Assembly: GCF_905171775.1 (NCBI RefSeq) | Contig: NC_053494.1 | Span: forward strand, 122,541,528-122,605,527 | Reading direction: 5' to 3' | Length of the DNA stretch: 64,000 nt | DNA from: Rana temporaria | Taxonomy: Eukaryota; Chordata; Amphibia; Anura; Ranidae | Notes under the pieces: generated by a model | Seen by the model: the letters and a program-made list of their open reading frames with translations, nothing else | What the model was told of the DNA's origin: nothing | Database searches by the model: none | Shown here: one piece after another, positions 10,361 to 21,989 of the stretch | How positions within the stretch are numbered: position 1 is the stretch's first letter | Layout: each line of letters opens with the position of its first letter | Position numbers and translations under genes: made by a program

Positions 10361-11505
10361 ACAGGCATACCCCACTTTAAGTACACTCACTTTACGTACA
10401 CTCGTGAGTACGGACATACCCACGAGTGTATGTATAGTTCCTTGCAAGTACTGTACAGTAGGGATGAGCCAAACACCCCCCAGTTTGGTTTGCACCAGAA
10501 CATGCGAACAGGCAAAAAATTTGTTCGAAGACGCGAACACACTGTTAAAGTCTATGGGACACGAACATGAAAAATCAAGAGTGCTCATTTTAAAGGTTAA
10601 TATGCAAGTTATTTTTATAAAAAGTGTTTGGGGACCTGGGTCCTGCCGCAGGGGACATGTATCAATGCAAAAAAAAGTTTTAAAAACTGATGTTTTTTTT
10701 GGGAGCAGTGATTTTAATAATGCTTAAAGTGAAACAATAGAAGTGAAATATTCCTTTAAATTTCGTACCTGGGGGGTGTCTATAGTATGCATGTAAAATG
10801 GCGCATGTTTCCCTTGTTTAGAATTGTCCCTGCACAAAGTGTCATTTCTGAAGGAAAAAAAGTAATTTAAAACTATCCCCGGCTTTTCATGAATTGTCGG
10901 TCCTGGCAATACAGAGAAAAGTAATTGAAAAAAATGACAGGGGTCCCTCCCCCAGTCCATTACCAGGCCCTTTGGGTCTGGTATGAATATTAAGGGGAAC
11001 CCCTGCCATTTTTTTCAATGACTTTTATCTGTGTTCCCGGACCCCACAATTCATTAATAGCGCGAGTAGTTTTAAATTACTTTTTTTCCTTAAAAAATGA
11101 CATTTTGTGCAGGGAACCAAAATTAAAAAAAAAAAAAAAATGTGTGGGGGTCCCCCCAAATTCCATTTCAGGCCCTTCAGGTCTATGACGTGGTGTTCCC
11201 CCAAATGAATCCATACCAGACCACACATGTTCAACTCGAAAATAAAGCTCATCCCTACTGTACAGACATTTTGCAGCCGCAGTAGGATTTGAAGCTCTGA
11301 GAGTGTAGCTTGCCCTGTTGCAGTGTGCCCCTGACACTCCCACTACAGCCCCTACACCTCCACTACAGCTCTTGACACGCCTAATACAGCCCCTGACCCC
11401 CCACTACAACCTAGAAGTGAAAAAAGGTATTGCTTCACTTTAAGTAAATATTCGTTTTACATACATGCTTTGGTCCTTGTGTACTTAAAAGTGGGGTATG
11501 CCTGT
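10361..11505 (+). mobile_element. DNA transposon with ACAGGCATACCCC ends, host of a nested hAT
   Basis: Inverted ends ACAGGCATACCCCACTTTAA and ACTTAAAAGTGGGGTATG plus CCTGT define it. AAGT at 10357-10360 and 11506-11509 may be the target duplication. Most of its length is a later insertion at 10459-11257. The remaining parts read as palindromic non-coding sequence with no transposase. Superfamily not assigned. Confidence 0.7.
10459..11257 (+). mobile_element. hAT-type MITE, TAGGGATGAGC family, copy 1
   Basis: Ends TAGGGATGAGC and GCTCATCCCTA are inverted repeats, and CTGTACAG is present at 10451-10458 and 11258-11265, an exact 8-bp duplication as hAT transposons make. The interior has no transposase. 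Part of it (about 10655-10805) recurs near 56372-56520 and 57940-58075. The frame at 10323-10727 crosses the junction with the outer element and is spurious. Confidence 0.85.
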
Positions 11506-11525
11506 AAGTGTTTAAGTTCCTTTAA

Positions 11526-12240
11526 GTTTAACTGATAAAGACAAGATAATTTTATAACTGATGTCCTTTTTTTCCCATAAATAGAGCTTTATTTTGGTGG
11601 TATTTGATCACCTCTCCAATTAATTTTTTTTGCGCTATTAACAAAAGAAGAGGGACAATTTTAAAAAAAAAAATGCAATATTGTTTACTTTTTGCTATAA
11701 TAAATATCCCCGAAAAATATATATATAAAAAAGATTTTTTTTCCTCAGTTTAGGCTCATATGTATTCTTCTACATATTTTTGGTAAAAAAAAATTGCAAT
11801 AAGCGTATATTGATTGCTTTGCACAGCATAGCGTCTACAAAATAGGGGATAGTTTTATGGCATTTTTACTATTATTTTTTTACTAGTAATAGGGGCGATA
11901 TGTGATTTTTATCGTGACTGAGAAGTTATGGCGGACACACCAAACACTTTTTGACTCTATTTTGGGACCATTGTCATTCATGCAGCAATCAGTGCTATAA
12001 AAATGCACTGATTACCTTGTAAATGACACTGGCAGGGAAGGGGTTAACCACTAGGGGCGAAGAAGGGGTTAAGTGTGACCTAGGGAGTGATTCTAACTGT
12101 GGGGGGGGCTGGGCTACAAGTGACACGACATTGATCACTGCTCCCGATGACAGGGAGAAGTAGATCAGTGTCCTGTCACAAGGCAAAACAGGTAAACGCC
12201 TTGTTTACATAGGCATCTCCCCGTTCTGCCTCTCCGTTCA
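11526..12240 (+). repeat. Fragment of the CCACTT TTAA-transposon family, copy K
   Basis: From tcctttttttcccataaata (about 11563) through gagctttattttggtggtat, the tttgcgctat word and the ggcggacac word it follows the middle of the copies at 1534, 14021 and 41925 in the same order. Both TTAA ends are missing or unrecognisable, so this is an old, truncated copy. Confidence 0.75.
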
Positions 12241-14016
12241 GATTAATGTTGAACTGTACATGTTTTTTATGTATTATGAAATACGTTTTGTAATTTTTTC
12301 ACATTTGGTGTATCATTTTACTAGCAACACTCATAAAAGTTCCATGGACAAATCTTTTCTTGATTTTTCTGAATAATGGGGACTGAGTGCTTCTTCAGCC
12401 TGAGCATATGTGGCCTCTTTTTGTCTTTACGTGGAGCAGATGTCTCTCCTTCTATGTCACCCTGCTGGGTTTCTTCCTGGAGTAGGAACCTACCATTAAT
12501 GGATTCTTGTTAAATGGACTTTGCTTCTCTGGAAGGTATGAACCTGGAAGCATGCATTATTTAGATTAGGACTGTGTCTGTGTTTCTATGAGCGTGTGCA
12601 TTATGGATTGTACTGCTGTGAGTCTTCAGTAAAGTTACTTTTAATAATTTAATGCCTCGTCAGAAGTTATTCATAGGGGTGCATGCAGGGCATATTATGA
12701 ACAGGGCTTGTATAAAAAGGTTATGAAGAGGAGGTTCAAGAGAGCCACCATTGAAGGGTTAATCATGCAGAGGAGTTGGCGGGAGATGTGGCTCTATTGC
12801 CATTGCTACAGGTAACAAGTGAAGTGGTGTAAATGTGATAGTATCCAGCAAACATAGGGTCAATACCTGACATGTAAGATGGTCACCTTGGTGGTGAGGG
12901 GGTTGGTGACCTTGACCCCCTCCCCAGCGATCGGTACCCTATACTCGGAACCTACATTGCTGCATGGCGAAGTGGATTTTTAGAAACTGAGGTCTGCGCT
13001 GTGTGCGTATAGCGGGAACTGACATTGTCATTGAGTGTGAGGTGACAAGTATGGCTGCGCTAGTGAGCAGGACACAGGCCCTGCAGTGTCCGCTCAGAAT
13101 TGCTACATTCAGTAGGAGAAGGTGTACAGTGACATGGGAAAAGTGCTTAACTGTGGAGTGTTTACGTTTACCAAGTGGAACTGTGCAAGCCTTGCTTCTA
13201 AGTTGGACAGTCTCCTTATGGCTGATGTCCATATGACTTCAGCCCCATGCCCGTGTTACCAGGGAATTAGCGAGCGTGTTTGCAAGGGTCTCCACATTAA
13301 GTGATAAGCCCCGCCCTCAAAATAGCCACAAACATTTTTGAGTGATAAGGAAGGATTTTCTCTGCAGAAAACGTTCACAATTTAGGTGCAGCTGCAGAAA
13401 CACTGTGTGACCAATTTTGAGTGCCAGAGCAATGGAATTGGTATAGGAGTCAGTATGTATTGCTGTGGGAGTCAGTATGTATTTTGAAGATAACCCAGCA
13501 ATAAAGGTTAGAGGGGAAAATATAAACCATGGGGGGGGGGGGGGGACTTAAATACTGCTTTAAGTTGCAAATGAATTGTGATGCAATACAAGGAGCATGC
13601 AGAGAGCAGAGTAACAGGCAGATAAGCTCATTAGGTGCCTGCTGCTTCTCCTTTCACTGTCCAGTCACAGGGTGGGTGGTAAGGAAGAGATCTGTAAGTC
13701 AAACTGCAGCAGAGAAAAATAAGGTCTGTTTTAATTCTTGCCACTTTGTAAGCATAGATGCAAATCCTTTGGCAGCTAAAACAGCTTTAATGTATGGATT
13801 TCACCTGTGTATTTAGCTGTTGGCCTGGAGTTCACCTTTATATATGGGGCATCTTTTTTATACAAATAAGTGTAAAGCCAATACTTTAGGTCTACAGTAT
13901 GTGCCATTAAAAATTCTTCCGTAAATCAGCTGGCACCAAATTAGCTGGAGATATCAGCTTCTCTGTCATGTTACACTGTTTGGGCCTCACAAATGTCTGC
14001 TGGAGCCTAGCGCTGT
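12241..14016. other. No gene recognised; one poly-G run
   Basis: About 1.8 kb without recognisable termini. A run of 14 or so G lies at about 13531-13545. Overlapping frames on both strands at 12939-13236 are around 80-100 codons each and show no known domain; the moderate GC content suggests old repeat sequence rather than exons. Confidence 0.45.
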
Positions 14017-14215
14017 TTAACCACTTGCTTAGTGGGCACATATACCCCCTTCCTGCCCAGGCGAAATTTCAGCTTCCGGCACTGCGTTGCTTTAACTGAC
14101 AATTGCGCGGTCGTGCGACGTGGTTCCCAAACAAAATTGACGTCCTTTTTTCCCCACAAATAGGCTTTCTTTTGGTGGTATTTAATCACCTCTGCAGTTT
14201 TTATTTTTTGAGCTA

Positions 14216-15832
14216 AAGTTGTATTCAAAATTATTCAACCCCCACTGAAATTGATTGTTTTGCCCAGTTTGACATTGATTTTGATCATTCAGTCATCCTG
14301 CTTACAATTAAATCAAAGAGGCACGTGTAGGTCAGACAAATATAACATAACATTTATAATGAAATAACCACAAATGTCTTTTCTGTGCTCACATCATTAT
14401 CAGTTTTATTCAACCCCCAAGTGACATTCAATCTTAGTACTTAGTACAACATCCTTTTACAGTTATAACAGCTTTTAAACTTGAAGCATAGCTTGACACA
14501 AGTGTCTTGCAGCGATCTACGGGTATCTTCGCCCATTCGTCATGGGCAAAAGCCTCCAGTTCAGTCACATTCTTAGGCTTGCACACTGCAACTGCTTTCT
14601 TTAAGTCCCACCAGAGGTTCTCAATCGGATTTAAGTCTGGTGACTGCGATGGCCACTCCAAAATGTTCCAGCCTTTAATCTGCAACCATGCTCTAGTGGA
14701 CTTGGAGGTATGCTTGGGATCATTGTCCTGTTGAAAGTTCCAACGTCTCCCAAGCCTCAGGTTTGTGATGGACTGCATCACATTGTTATCCACTATCTCC
14801 TGGTACTGAAGAGAATTCATGGTACCTTGCACACGCTGAAGCTTCCCTGTACCTGCAGAAGCAAAACAGCCCCAAAGCATGATTGACCCCCCGCCATGCT
14901 TCACAGTAGGCAAGGTGTTCTTTTCATCATAGGCCTTGTTCTTCCTCCTCCAAACATAGCGTTGATCCATGGGCCCAAACACTTCTAATTTTGTTTCATC
15001 AGTCCACAGAACACAATCCCAAAACTTCTGTGGTTTGTCCACATGATTTTTGCATACTGCAGTCGACTCTTCTTATTCTTTGGAGACAGCAAGGGGGTGC
15101 GCCTGGGAGTTCTGGCATGGAGGCCTTCATTACGCAGTGTGCGCCGTATTGTCTGAGCAGAAACTTCAGTACCCACATCTGACAAATCTTTTCTCAGTTC
15201 CTCAGCAGTCACAAGGGGACTTTTCTCCACTCTACGCTTCAGGTAGCGCACAGCAGTCAAAGTCAGCATCTTCTTTCTGCCACGACCAGGTAGCGTTTCA
15301 ACAGTGCCCTTTGCCTTGAATTTGCGAATGATGCTTCCTATGGTGTCTCTTGGTATGTTTAACATATTTGCAATCTTCTTATAGCCATTGCCCTTCCTGT
15401 GAAGAGTAATCACCTCTTCTCTTGTCTTCCCGGACCATTCTCTTGACTTCACCATGTTTGTAACCACACCAGTAAATGTCTAGAAGGAGTTGAGTATCAC
15501 AGTCATTTTAAAGCTGCCTGATTGGTGCTTATTAGGCTTTATTGCTGCTCCCTGACATCCACAGGTGTTTTCAATACCTGATTGAAAACACTTCAATGAA
15601 CCTCTGTTCTTCAGAGTGGTAGTCTTTAAGGGGTTGAATAATTGTGTAAATGAAGAATTCACAAAATAAACATTTACTACTGTATTACAAAACCAATTGA
15701 TGTCATTTTAGTTGCATATGGTTCTTTAAGAAGTCCTTGTAGGATTTCATTCTGAATACAATTACAAATGTACACTAAATTCCCTAAAACCCTTTACAGC
15801 ATTGGGGGGTTGAATAATTTTGAACACAACTG
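14216..15832 (-). mobile_element. Tc1/mariner-like transposon, nearly full length (1,617 bp)
   Basis: Inserted at TA (14214-14215 and 15833-15834). The right terminus on the minus strand reads CAGTTGTGTTCAAAATTATT and the left differs by two bases near its tip. The terminal word attcaacccc recurs further in at about 14409 and, inverted, at 15630, giving two binding-site-like repeats per end, the IR/DR layout of Sleeping Beauty-like elements. Between the ends lies a transposase gene in two frames. Good ends but a frameshifted gene: it could be moved only by enzyme from elsewhere. Confidence 0.9.
14434..15467 (-). pseudogene. Tc1-like transposase, one frameshift
   Basis: Tc1-family transposases cut and paste their element at TA sites. 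The first frame (15467-14985, 160 codons) begins MVTNMVKSREWSGKTREEV and carries the paired-like helix-turn-helix DNA-binding domain (words KIANMLNIPRDTIGSIIRKF and TIRRTLRNEGLHARTP). The second frame (15042-14434, 202 codons) carries the catalytic domain: D in LWTDETKLEVFG, D in NFQQDNDPKHTS, and E in NPIENLWWDL, the DD34E triad. The join lies near 15044-15051 at a run of five A (minus strand), where one base appears to be missing. Combined length of about 340 residues is normal. All three catalytic residues survive, so the frameshift is the only clear defect. Confidence 0.9.
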
Positions 15833-16583
15833 TATAAACAAAAAAAGAGCGACAATTTAGAAAAAAACACAATAGTTTTTACTTTTTGCTATAATAAATA
15901 TCCCATTTTTTTTTAAAAAAAATATATATTTTTTCTCAGTTCAGGCCAATACGTATTCTTCTATATATTTTTGGTAATAAAAAAAAAAATCGCAATAAGC
16001 GTATAGTGACTGGTTTGTGCAAAAGTTATAGCGCCTACAAAGTAGGGGACATAATTATGATTTTTTTTTTTTTTTTTTACTAGTAATGGCGGGGATTTGC
16101 GATTTTATGGCGGACACATCAGACACTTTTGACACATTTTTGGGACCATTCATATTTATACAGCGACCACTGCTATAAATATGCACTGATTACTGTATAA
16201 ATGTGACTGGCAAGGAAGGGGTTAACACTAGGGAGCGAGGAAGGGGTTAAATGTGTTCCCTACTAGTGATTCTAACTGTGGGGGAAGGGGACTGACTGGG
16301 GGGAGGTGACCGATCTGTGTCCCTATGTACAAGGGACACAGCATCGGTCTCCTCTCCCTGACAGGACGTAGATCTCTGTGTTTACACACAGAGATCCACG
16401 GTCCTGCTCAGTTACTGGGCAATCGTGGCCGCCGGGCACGCGTATCGGGTTCCCAGTAACGTGGCGGGGGCGCGTGCACCCCCTAGTGGCTCTGCAAGAT
16501 GAGGACATCATATGACGTCCTCTCAGAACAACAGAGCTATCGTGCTGCCGTCAATTGACGGTGGCCGGTAGTAAGGTGGTTAA

Positions 16584-17060
16584 AGGAGAAGTCCAGCCTG
16601 AGATTTTTCGGCTGGGCTTCTCCTCTGGGTCACAGGAGTGCAATCCATTTTGCACTCCTGTGACCTGTTTTCAGCGGAGAGCGGTCTGAAGTCCGCTCTC
16701 CACTGACGTCGCTGCCATCAGTCGGGGCAGCACGTCATCACGACTTCCCAAATCAGAATCCACCAGCTGCCCTGATTGATGGCAGTCTCAGCGTATCAGT
16801 GAGCCGATGAGACGCTGAGACAGCCTCTCCCCGCCCCTCCACTGCTCAGCTCTCCAATGAGCGTGGAGAAGCAGAGAGGAAAGAGGCTGACTGATAGTCA
16901 GCCTCTTTCCTCTCGGGGATCTGTGAGAACTGAGCCAGCGGTGATGTTCGTGGCTCGGTTCTCAGTGCACAGACGGGGGGGCAGATGGAGCATCGGTCAG
17001 ATGCTCCATCCACCGAGGTAAGTATGAATCTCAAATGACCTGGAAACCCTTACTTCTCCT
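16584..17060 (+). mobile_element. TTAA-flanked MITE, AGGAGAAGT family, full copy
   Basis: Ends AGGAGAAGTCCAG and CTTACTTCTCCT are inverted repeats between TTAA at 16580-16583 and TTAA at 17061-17064, both shared with neighbouring elements. The core has nested palindromes (caggagtgca/tgcactcctg; gagagcgg/ccgctctc). A splice-donor-like GAGGTAAGTAT lies at 17015-17025. Non-coding. A partial relative lies at 7020-7407. Confidence 0.8.
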
Positions 17061-17064
17061 TTAA

Positions 17065-17929
17065 CCTCCCTGGCGGTCTTCCCGAGACTGACTCGGGGTT
17101 TGATTTTCCTGCTACGATCGGTAACCCCGAGTCAGTCTCGGGCTCGCCTCGCTGAATCCACAGGCACTTTTTACTTACCTTGTCCCTGGATCCAGCGATG
17201 CCACCGCGCTGTGTGAGCGAGCGGGACCTCGCTCGATTCACATAGTGCTTCCGTGTGACGCCGATCTCCGTTCCCTGCGACGTTACGACGCACGGGGACG
17301 GAGAACGGCGCCAAATTCAAAAACGTAAACAAACACTTTACATACAGTATACTGTAATCTTATAGATTACAGTACTGTATGTAAAAAAAACACACCCCCC
17401 TTGTCCCTAGTGGTCTGTCCTGTGTCATGCATGTCATTTTATATAATAAAAACGTTTCTTTCTCCCTGCAAACTGTAGATTGTCCATAGCAACCAAAAGT
17501 GTCCCTTTATGTCAAAAATAGTTTTAGATCAGCTAAAAAACAGCGATAATAAATTATAATCACTTGCAGAATTGTGCGATAGCGATTTGTGGGGAAATTC
17601 GTCATAAAAAAAAAAAAATAATGACAGCAACAATTCTGCAACTGAGCAAATTTCAGTGATTTTAATTTGATTACATTATTGAATAATTTTTATTATAATT
17701 ATATTATTATTTGTTATAATTATTTATAATTATTTATTATATTATAATTTATAATTTTGTTTTTAAAAAAATGTCATACCCGGGATGCCTATTAGAATCT
17801 TGTTTGGTCAGATTTAAGTGAGTTATTTCTAAAAATGACAGACCTACAATATAAAACGCCAAATTTCCTTGCAAATAATGGTACCGCTTTCAGCACCTTT
17901 TTTCTGACAGAATCATACCGCCAGGGAGG
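17065..17929 (+). mobile_element. TTAA-flanked element with CCTCCCTGGCGGT ends
   Basis: Inverted ends CCTCCCTGGCGGT and ACCGCCAGGGAGG are flanked by TTAA at 17061-17064 and 17930-17933. Just inside the left end is a perfect 20-bp hairpin stem, CCCGAGACTGACTCGGGGTT with its complement ending at about 17142. The right half is very AT-rich (about 17680-17770). No transposase. Likely piggyBac/Kolobok-type by target site. Confidence 0.8.
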
Positions 17930-17933
17930 TTAA

Positions 17934-19560
17934 TGGAAGGAGGTCATAAACTGGTATCAATATGTCGGGGGGGGGGGGGTATTCACAGATTGTGTCTCAT
18001 TGTCCCATAATAGGCAAGCAGGCATTGTCTGATAACCTTTAAAGCTGAGAGGGCCTCCATCTTCACCTGGTCTTCTTTCCGAGTTTGGGGCCTCCGGCTA
18101 CATGAGTGGCCGGGGATGCAATGACGTCACTTCCAAGCATATGTGTGTGAGAGTCGCCGCACTTTGAATATATCCTAAACAGTGCAAGTTTAGGAGATAT
18201 TCACAGTACCTATAGGTAAGCATTATTACAGGCTTACTGGTAGGTAAAAGATGGAAAAAGTGGGTTTACTACCACTTTAAACCCTCATCTGCATGGTCAG
18301 CAGAGACAATTCATACCACATTCAGCTCCAGCTCTTTTCAGTGTTAGCTTTTGCCACAGAGACCCAAAGGCTTCCCTCATAAGATCCTTCCCATTTTTCT
18401 AACACCAATTCCCCATTTTTCTAACACCAATTCCTCAAGGCTGATTACACCATAGGCATCTGTGCATACTACCCTATGTGCGGTCTCCTTCCTTTTATGT
18501 TGACACTGATTGGGCTGTGACATGGTGTGAGGACGCTATTCGCTATTATATGCTGCTGCACCCCATCGTGGATTTCTTAAAGGGATCGTGACCTGGTGTA
18601 TGTTTGGCCATTATCCGGTGCTCTGGAAGTATCCTGCAATAATTTGATTAACGCTGTTATCAAATTACCCTGTGGTAAGCCTCAGTCCATATGGTGGCGG
18701 GTCACAACTGTTAATCATCTTCACACTGGGTGCTGTCTGGATCGGAATTTCAGTCTATGGACTTTGTTATTGGATTTTTTGTTCATTATTTGTTCACGAT
18801 TCATGCACTTTTTTAGTGCATATTTTTTTCTGTGCTTCACTGATAGAAGACACGAAGGACTTCACTGTTTATATTAATTTATTATTGGTTGGCGCAATTT
18901 TTCTTCCTTTTATATTTGTTTTGTGTTAGTTCACGCCATTGCAGCCTTCCCATTTATTCACTTAATTTACAACAGATTAGCGCAATTTTTTCTTTTCCCA
19001 ATTCCCCTGTGCCTATAGCTACAGCCACCGTGGGCAATGCCGGAAATGAGTGATTAATATGCAAAGCTCATACTGAGCACAAAGTAAACTGTTTTGGTGT
19101 TCCGCATACCTATATAATCTATGCTCAGTAGGTGATAGTCAAAGAATCTTTATTACTACAGTCCCGAAGTTCCAATAAAGCAGTAGGGAGTGACCGGTAG
19201 ATGGACAGTTAAAAAAAAGGACATTCCCAGAGGAGGAGCAGGACATATAAACAGCCTGCTGTTCTGTTGTATAAAGTAGCTCATCTCTTCATTCCATAAC
19301 TCTGCAGGAGAGTGGGAGCATGCACTTCACAGGACCGTTGAATAGGCTTTTATTTATATAACTCTAACTGCACTATCCTGTGCTTATATACTTTTGACAG
19401 CTTTAGCCATAAGCCAGAACATTTGAACCAACAGAGCCATACTACTAGAGATTTTATAAGATAGCAAAAGCAAGAAAAAATTATGAAAACCTACAGTACT
19501 TGGTTGCAACTTTGCTTGCTTTGTTTTGATGTATGAAAACAATGAAAGTCTATTCACCTC
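17934..19560. other. No gene; possible worn MITE right half
   Basis: A poly-G run lies at about 17966-17977. The stretch 18040-18279 ends accactttaa and contains ataggtaagc at 18209-18218, like the splice-donor-like word in the TTAA MITEs, so it may be the right half of such an element. A 22-base word beginning cccatttttctaacacc is repeated in tandem near 18389-18434. The rest holds nothing I recognise. Confidence 0.4.
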
Positions 19561-19568
19561 ATATTAAG

Positions 19569-20857
19569 TAGACATGTGCACACTGAAATTCGTTTTTTAT
19601 TTCTTTCGTTTTGTTAAAAAATGCATTTGTCCAAAAATCCGAATTAAAGGGGTTGTAAAGACACAAATATTTTCCTCTTAAATTAAAGTCTGACAGTAGC
19701 TGATAAAGTAAAAAGTAATGTTTTGCATTATAACTAGTTTGATACCTGTTGAAATTGAGCTATTTTATTCACCTCCAGCACTCCTGACTCATTATTCTCA
19801 CTGACTTCCTGGTTTGCGGTGCACATTCATTCTTGCTACATCACGGCCTAATGGAAACTACAGTTCCCATTAGACTTAGCCTCCATGCCTGTGAGGGATA
19901 AGAGAGCATCTTCACGCAGGGCTGTAGTCATAAGGAGGGGGTGAGCACATTCTGCTTTTCACCATGCAAAACGACTCAGATGCTGGTGGAAAGCAAGAAG
20001 AGGAGAGACAGGAAATGGCATTTTCAAACCTGGATTACTGTATTTTGGAGGTCAAAAGGAAAAACGAGGTAAGTGATATTGAAATGCTCTAGCTTACAGC
20101 AATCAATTGATCTAATAAAAAAACGAACCTTTAGTGTTCCTTTAAGGTTGAATATGTCATTGAAGGCTTATGGTGTCTGTCGATTGTTCTAAGAAAATTC
20201 AACGGAGCAGCTAAACTGTATGCCGCAGCAATTGTACATTTCTGGTCGAATGTTCCGCCTTCAAGCTATAGAAGAATTCTAATGTTGAATGACACTAGTA
20301 ATAATTATATTTATAAATTATTAATACTAGTCAAGCAACATTCAAATTCTTCTATAGCCTATGGGCCGAGCATTTGACCGGAAATGTACGATTGCGGCGT
20401 CGTACAGTTTAGCTGCTTGTCGAGTCTTCTTAAAACTTTCGACAGACACCATAAGCCTTCAATGACAGATTTAAAGTTTGCATGTTTTTCTCTGCTTCGT
20501 CGAATCTTCCTCGTTCATGTCGATGGTCTACCCCAACACTGTGTCTATGATGTCAAATCTTTTCTCTCTATGTCGAATCTTTCCTCTCTATGTAGAATAA
20601 TCTTCGGCTAATAGAGTTAAGGTTAGGCGCATTCGACCGCAGATTCGATAGACACAGATTGCTATTGTCAGCGTCATGTCGAATCTCCTATCTATAACGA
20701 ACTGTTGTAGCAATAAAAAAAGAAAATAAAGCATTTTTTATGTCGGATCTTTCGGATTTCGGATTCTGCACGTTCGTTTTCGTTTGTTAAAACGATAACG
20801 GAAATACCTAAAATTCGGATGAAAATGCATTCGGACAAAAATGAATGCACATGTTTA
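19569..20857 (+). mobile_element. hAT-type element with TARACATGTGCA ends and a large central palindrome
   Basis: ATATTAAG stands at 19561-19568 and 20858-20865, an exact 8-bp duplication. Ends TAGACATGTGCA and, inverted, TAAACATGTGCA match except at one base. Bases 20156-20312 and 20313-20467 form two arms of roughly 156 bp with almost no spacer. A TTAA MITE is nested at 19648-20141. No transposase frame remains. The frame 20384-20611 is part of the right arm and its flank. Confidence 0.85.
19648..20141 (+). mobile_element. TTAA MITE (AGGGGTTGTAAAG family), nested in hAT
   Basis: TTAA at 19644-19647 and 20142-20145 bound a 494-bp element that starts AGGGGTTGTAAAGACAC and ends TTTAGTGTTCCT. 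Size and left end match the copy at 38456-38946 (491 bp). It holds a donor-like GAGGTAAGT at 20066-20074. Non-coding. Confidence 0.75.
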
Positions 20858-20865
20858 ATATTAAG

Positions 20866-21980
20866 TACATACTTGATATATATTGGATGTATCTATGTTT
20901 CGGTTATAAATTTGTATCAAACTATGACCTTTTGCAACAATAAAAATCGTTTGTAAAAAAAAAAGGCAGATTAACTTTTTGTGTTTTATTCTGGTACACT
21001 GTAAATATGAACACATGTATGATACATTGTATTCCATATAGACACACAGTATGGCTTATTTTTAAACTTTGACAGATAATTGGAGGTATTATTCATAGCA
21101 ACCATACTTCATAACTTGAGTGCAGGAGTTAGGGAATTACTGACTGGCCGTTGAAAGCAATTGCATCAATGTTTTATACATTCATCAAAACTGTACCTTT
21201 TAACATACAAGTACTTAAAGACAAAAAACAAACTTACATTACCATGTAAACATTTGTCAGGACTATAAATGTAAGGTAAGCAAACATTCACAAAAACATG
21301 ATGCCTTTTTTTAAACGATTGGCCTCGGTATAAAAAGAGCCAGTCTGACATTTCCCTATATGCCCATTGTACACAATGTAATGAACACTACATTTAACAG
21401 TCACCTGCGCTGTTCTGTCTCTTCCAATCAATTCTCGTCTGCCCTGAAGCCACGAAAGCCAAACTATTTTTCTTTTTACTCTGTAGGATCTCTGTTAACA
21501 AGAAACAGAAGTACACTACTGCGATGCAGGCTGAAGCATTACGGGTTTTTGTCCACTAAGTTTTTTTTTTTGCATTTAATCTGTGAATATGATTATAATT
21601 CACAAAATAAATAAAGCCCAGCACAGGAATATTGAGTACAATGTAAAGGAGTACAAAAAAGAGGCAATACAATAACAATTAATAAAACAATGAAAAGAAA
21701 GTAAAAATTGCAAATAGTACCTATTATAGAGTCAGAAAAATAATCACATATGCAATTAAACATATTAAATCATGAAAGTCTAAACATATATTCCTGGGCG
21801 TCCGCTGAAATTTTTTCAGGGGGGGGGGAGCGCGCTTCGGCAGCGGCGATACACAGTCGCATTTTACTCTTTCTTCGACTGCTAGCGGGGGTTAAAAGCG
21901 CCACCCCCCCACGTTAAAATGTTAAAACACCCCACTGTGCCCCCTGCATCTTTCAATATCTCTTTGTCACTACTGTGTAC
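20866..21980. other. No gene recognised
   Basis: AT-rich sequence with small frames (21166-21351 minus, 21360-21614 plus) that show no domain. A short G run is at about 21819-21828, next to a GC-rich stretch leading into the minisatellite. I see no terminal repeats. Confidence 0.45.
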
Positions 21981-21989
21981 CCCCTCTCC

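Larger units (their letters stand above)
14021..16579 (+). mobile_element. TTAA-flanked transposon, copy D, split by a Tc1 element
   Basis: Starts CCACTTGCTTAGTGGGCACA after TTAA (14017-14020) and ends GTAAGGTGG before TTAA (16580-16583). The left 195 bases and the part from 15835 on rejoin the family order seen in copies A, C and G once the Tc1 insert (14216-15832) is removed: the word that reads gcgctataaac in relatives is split at its TA. No coding sequence of its own. Confidence 0.8.
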
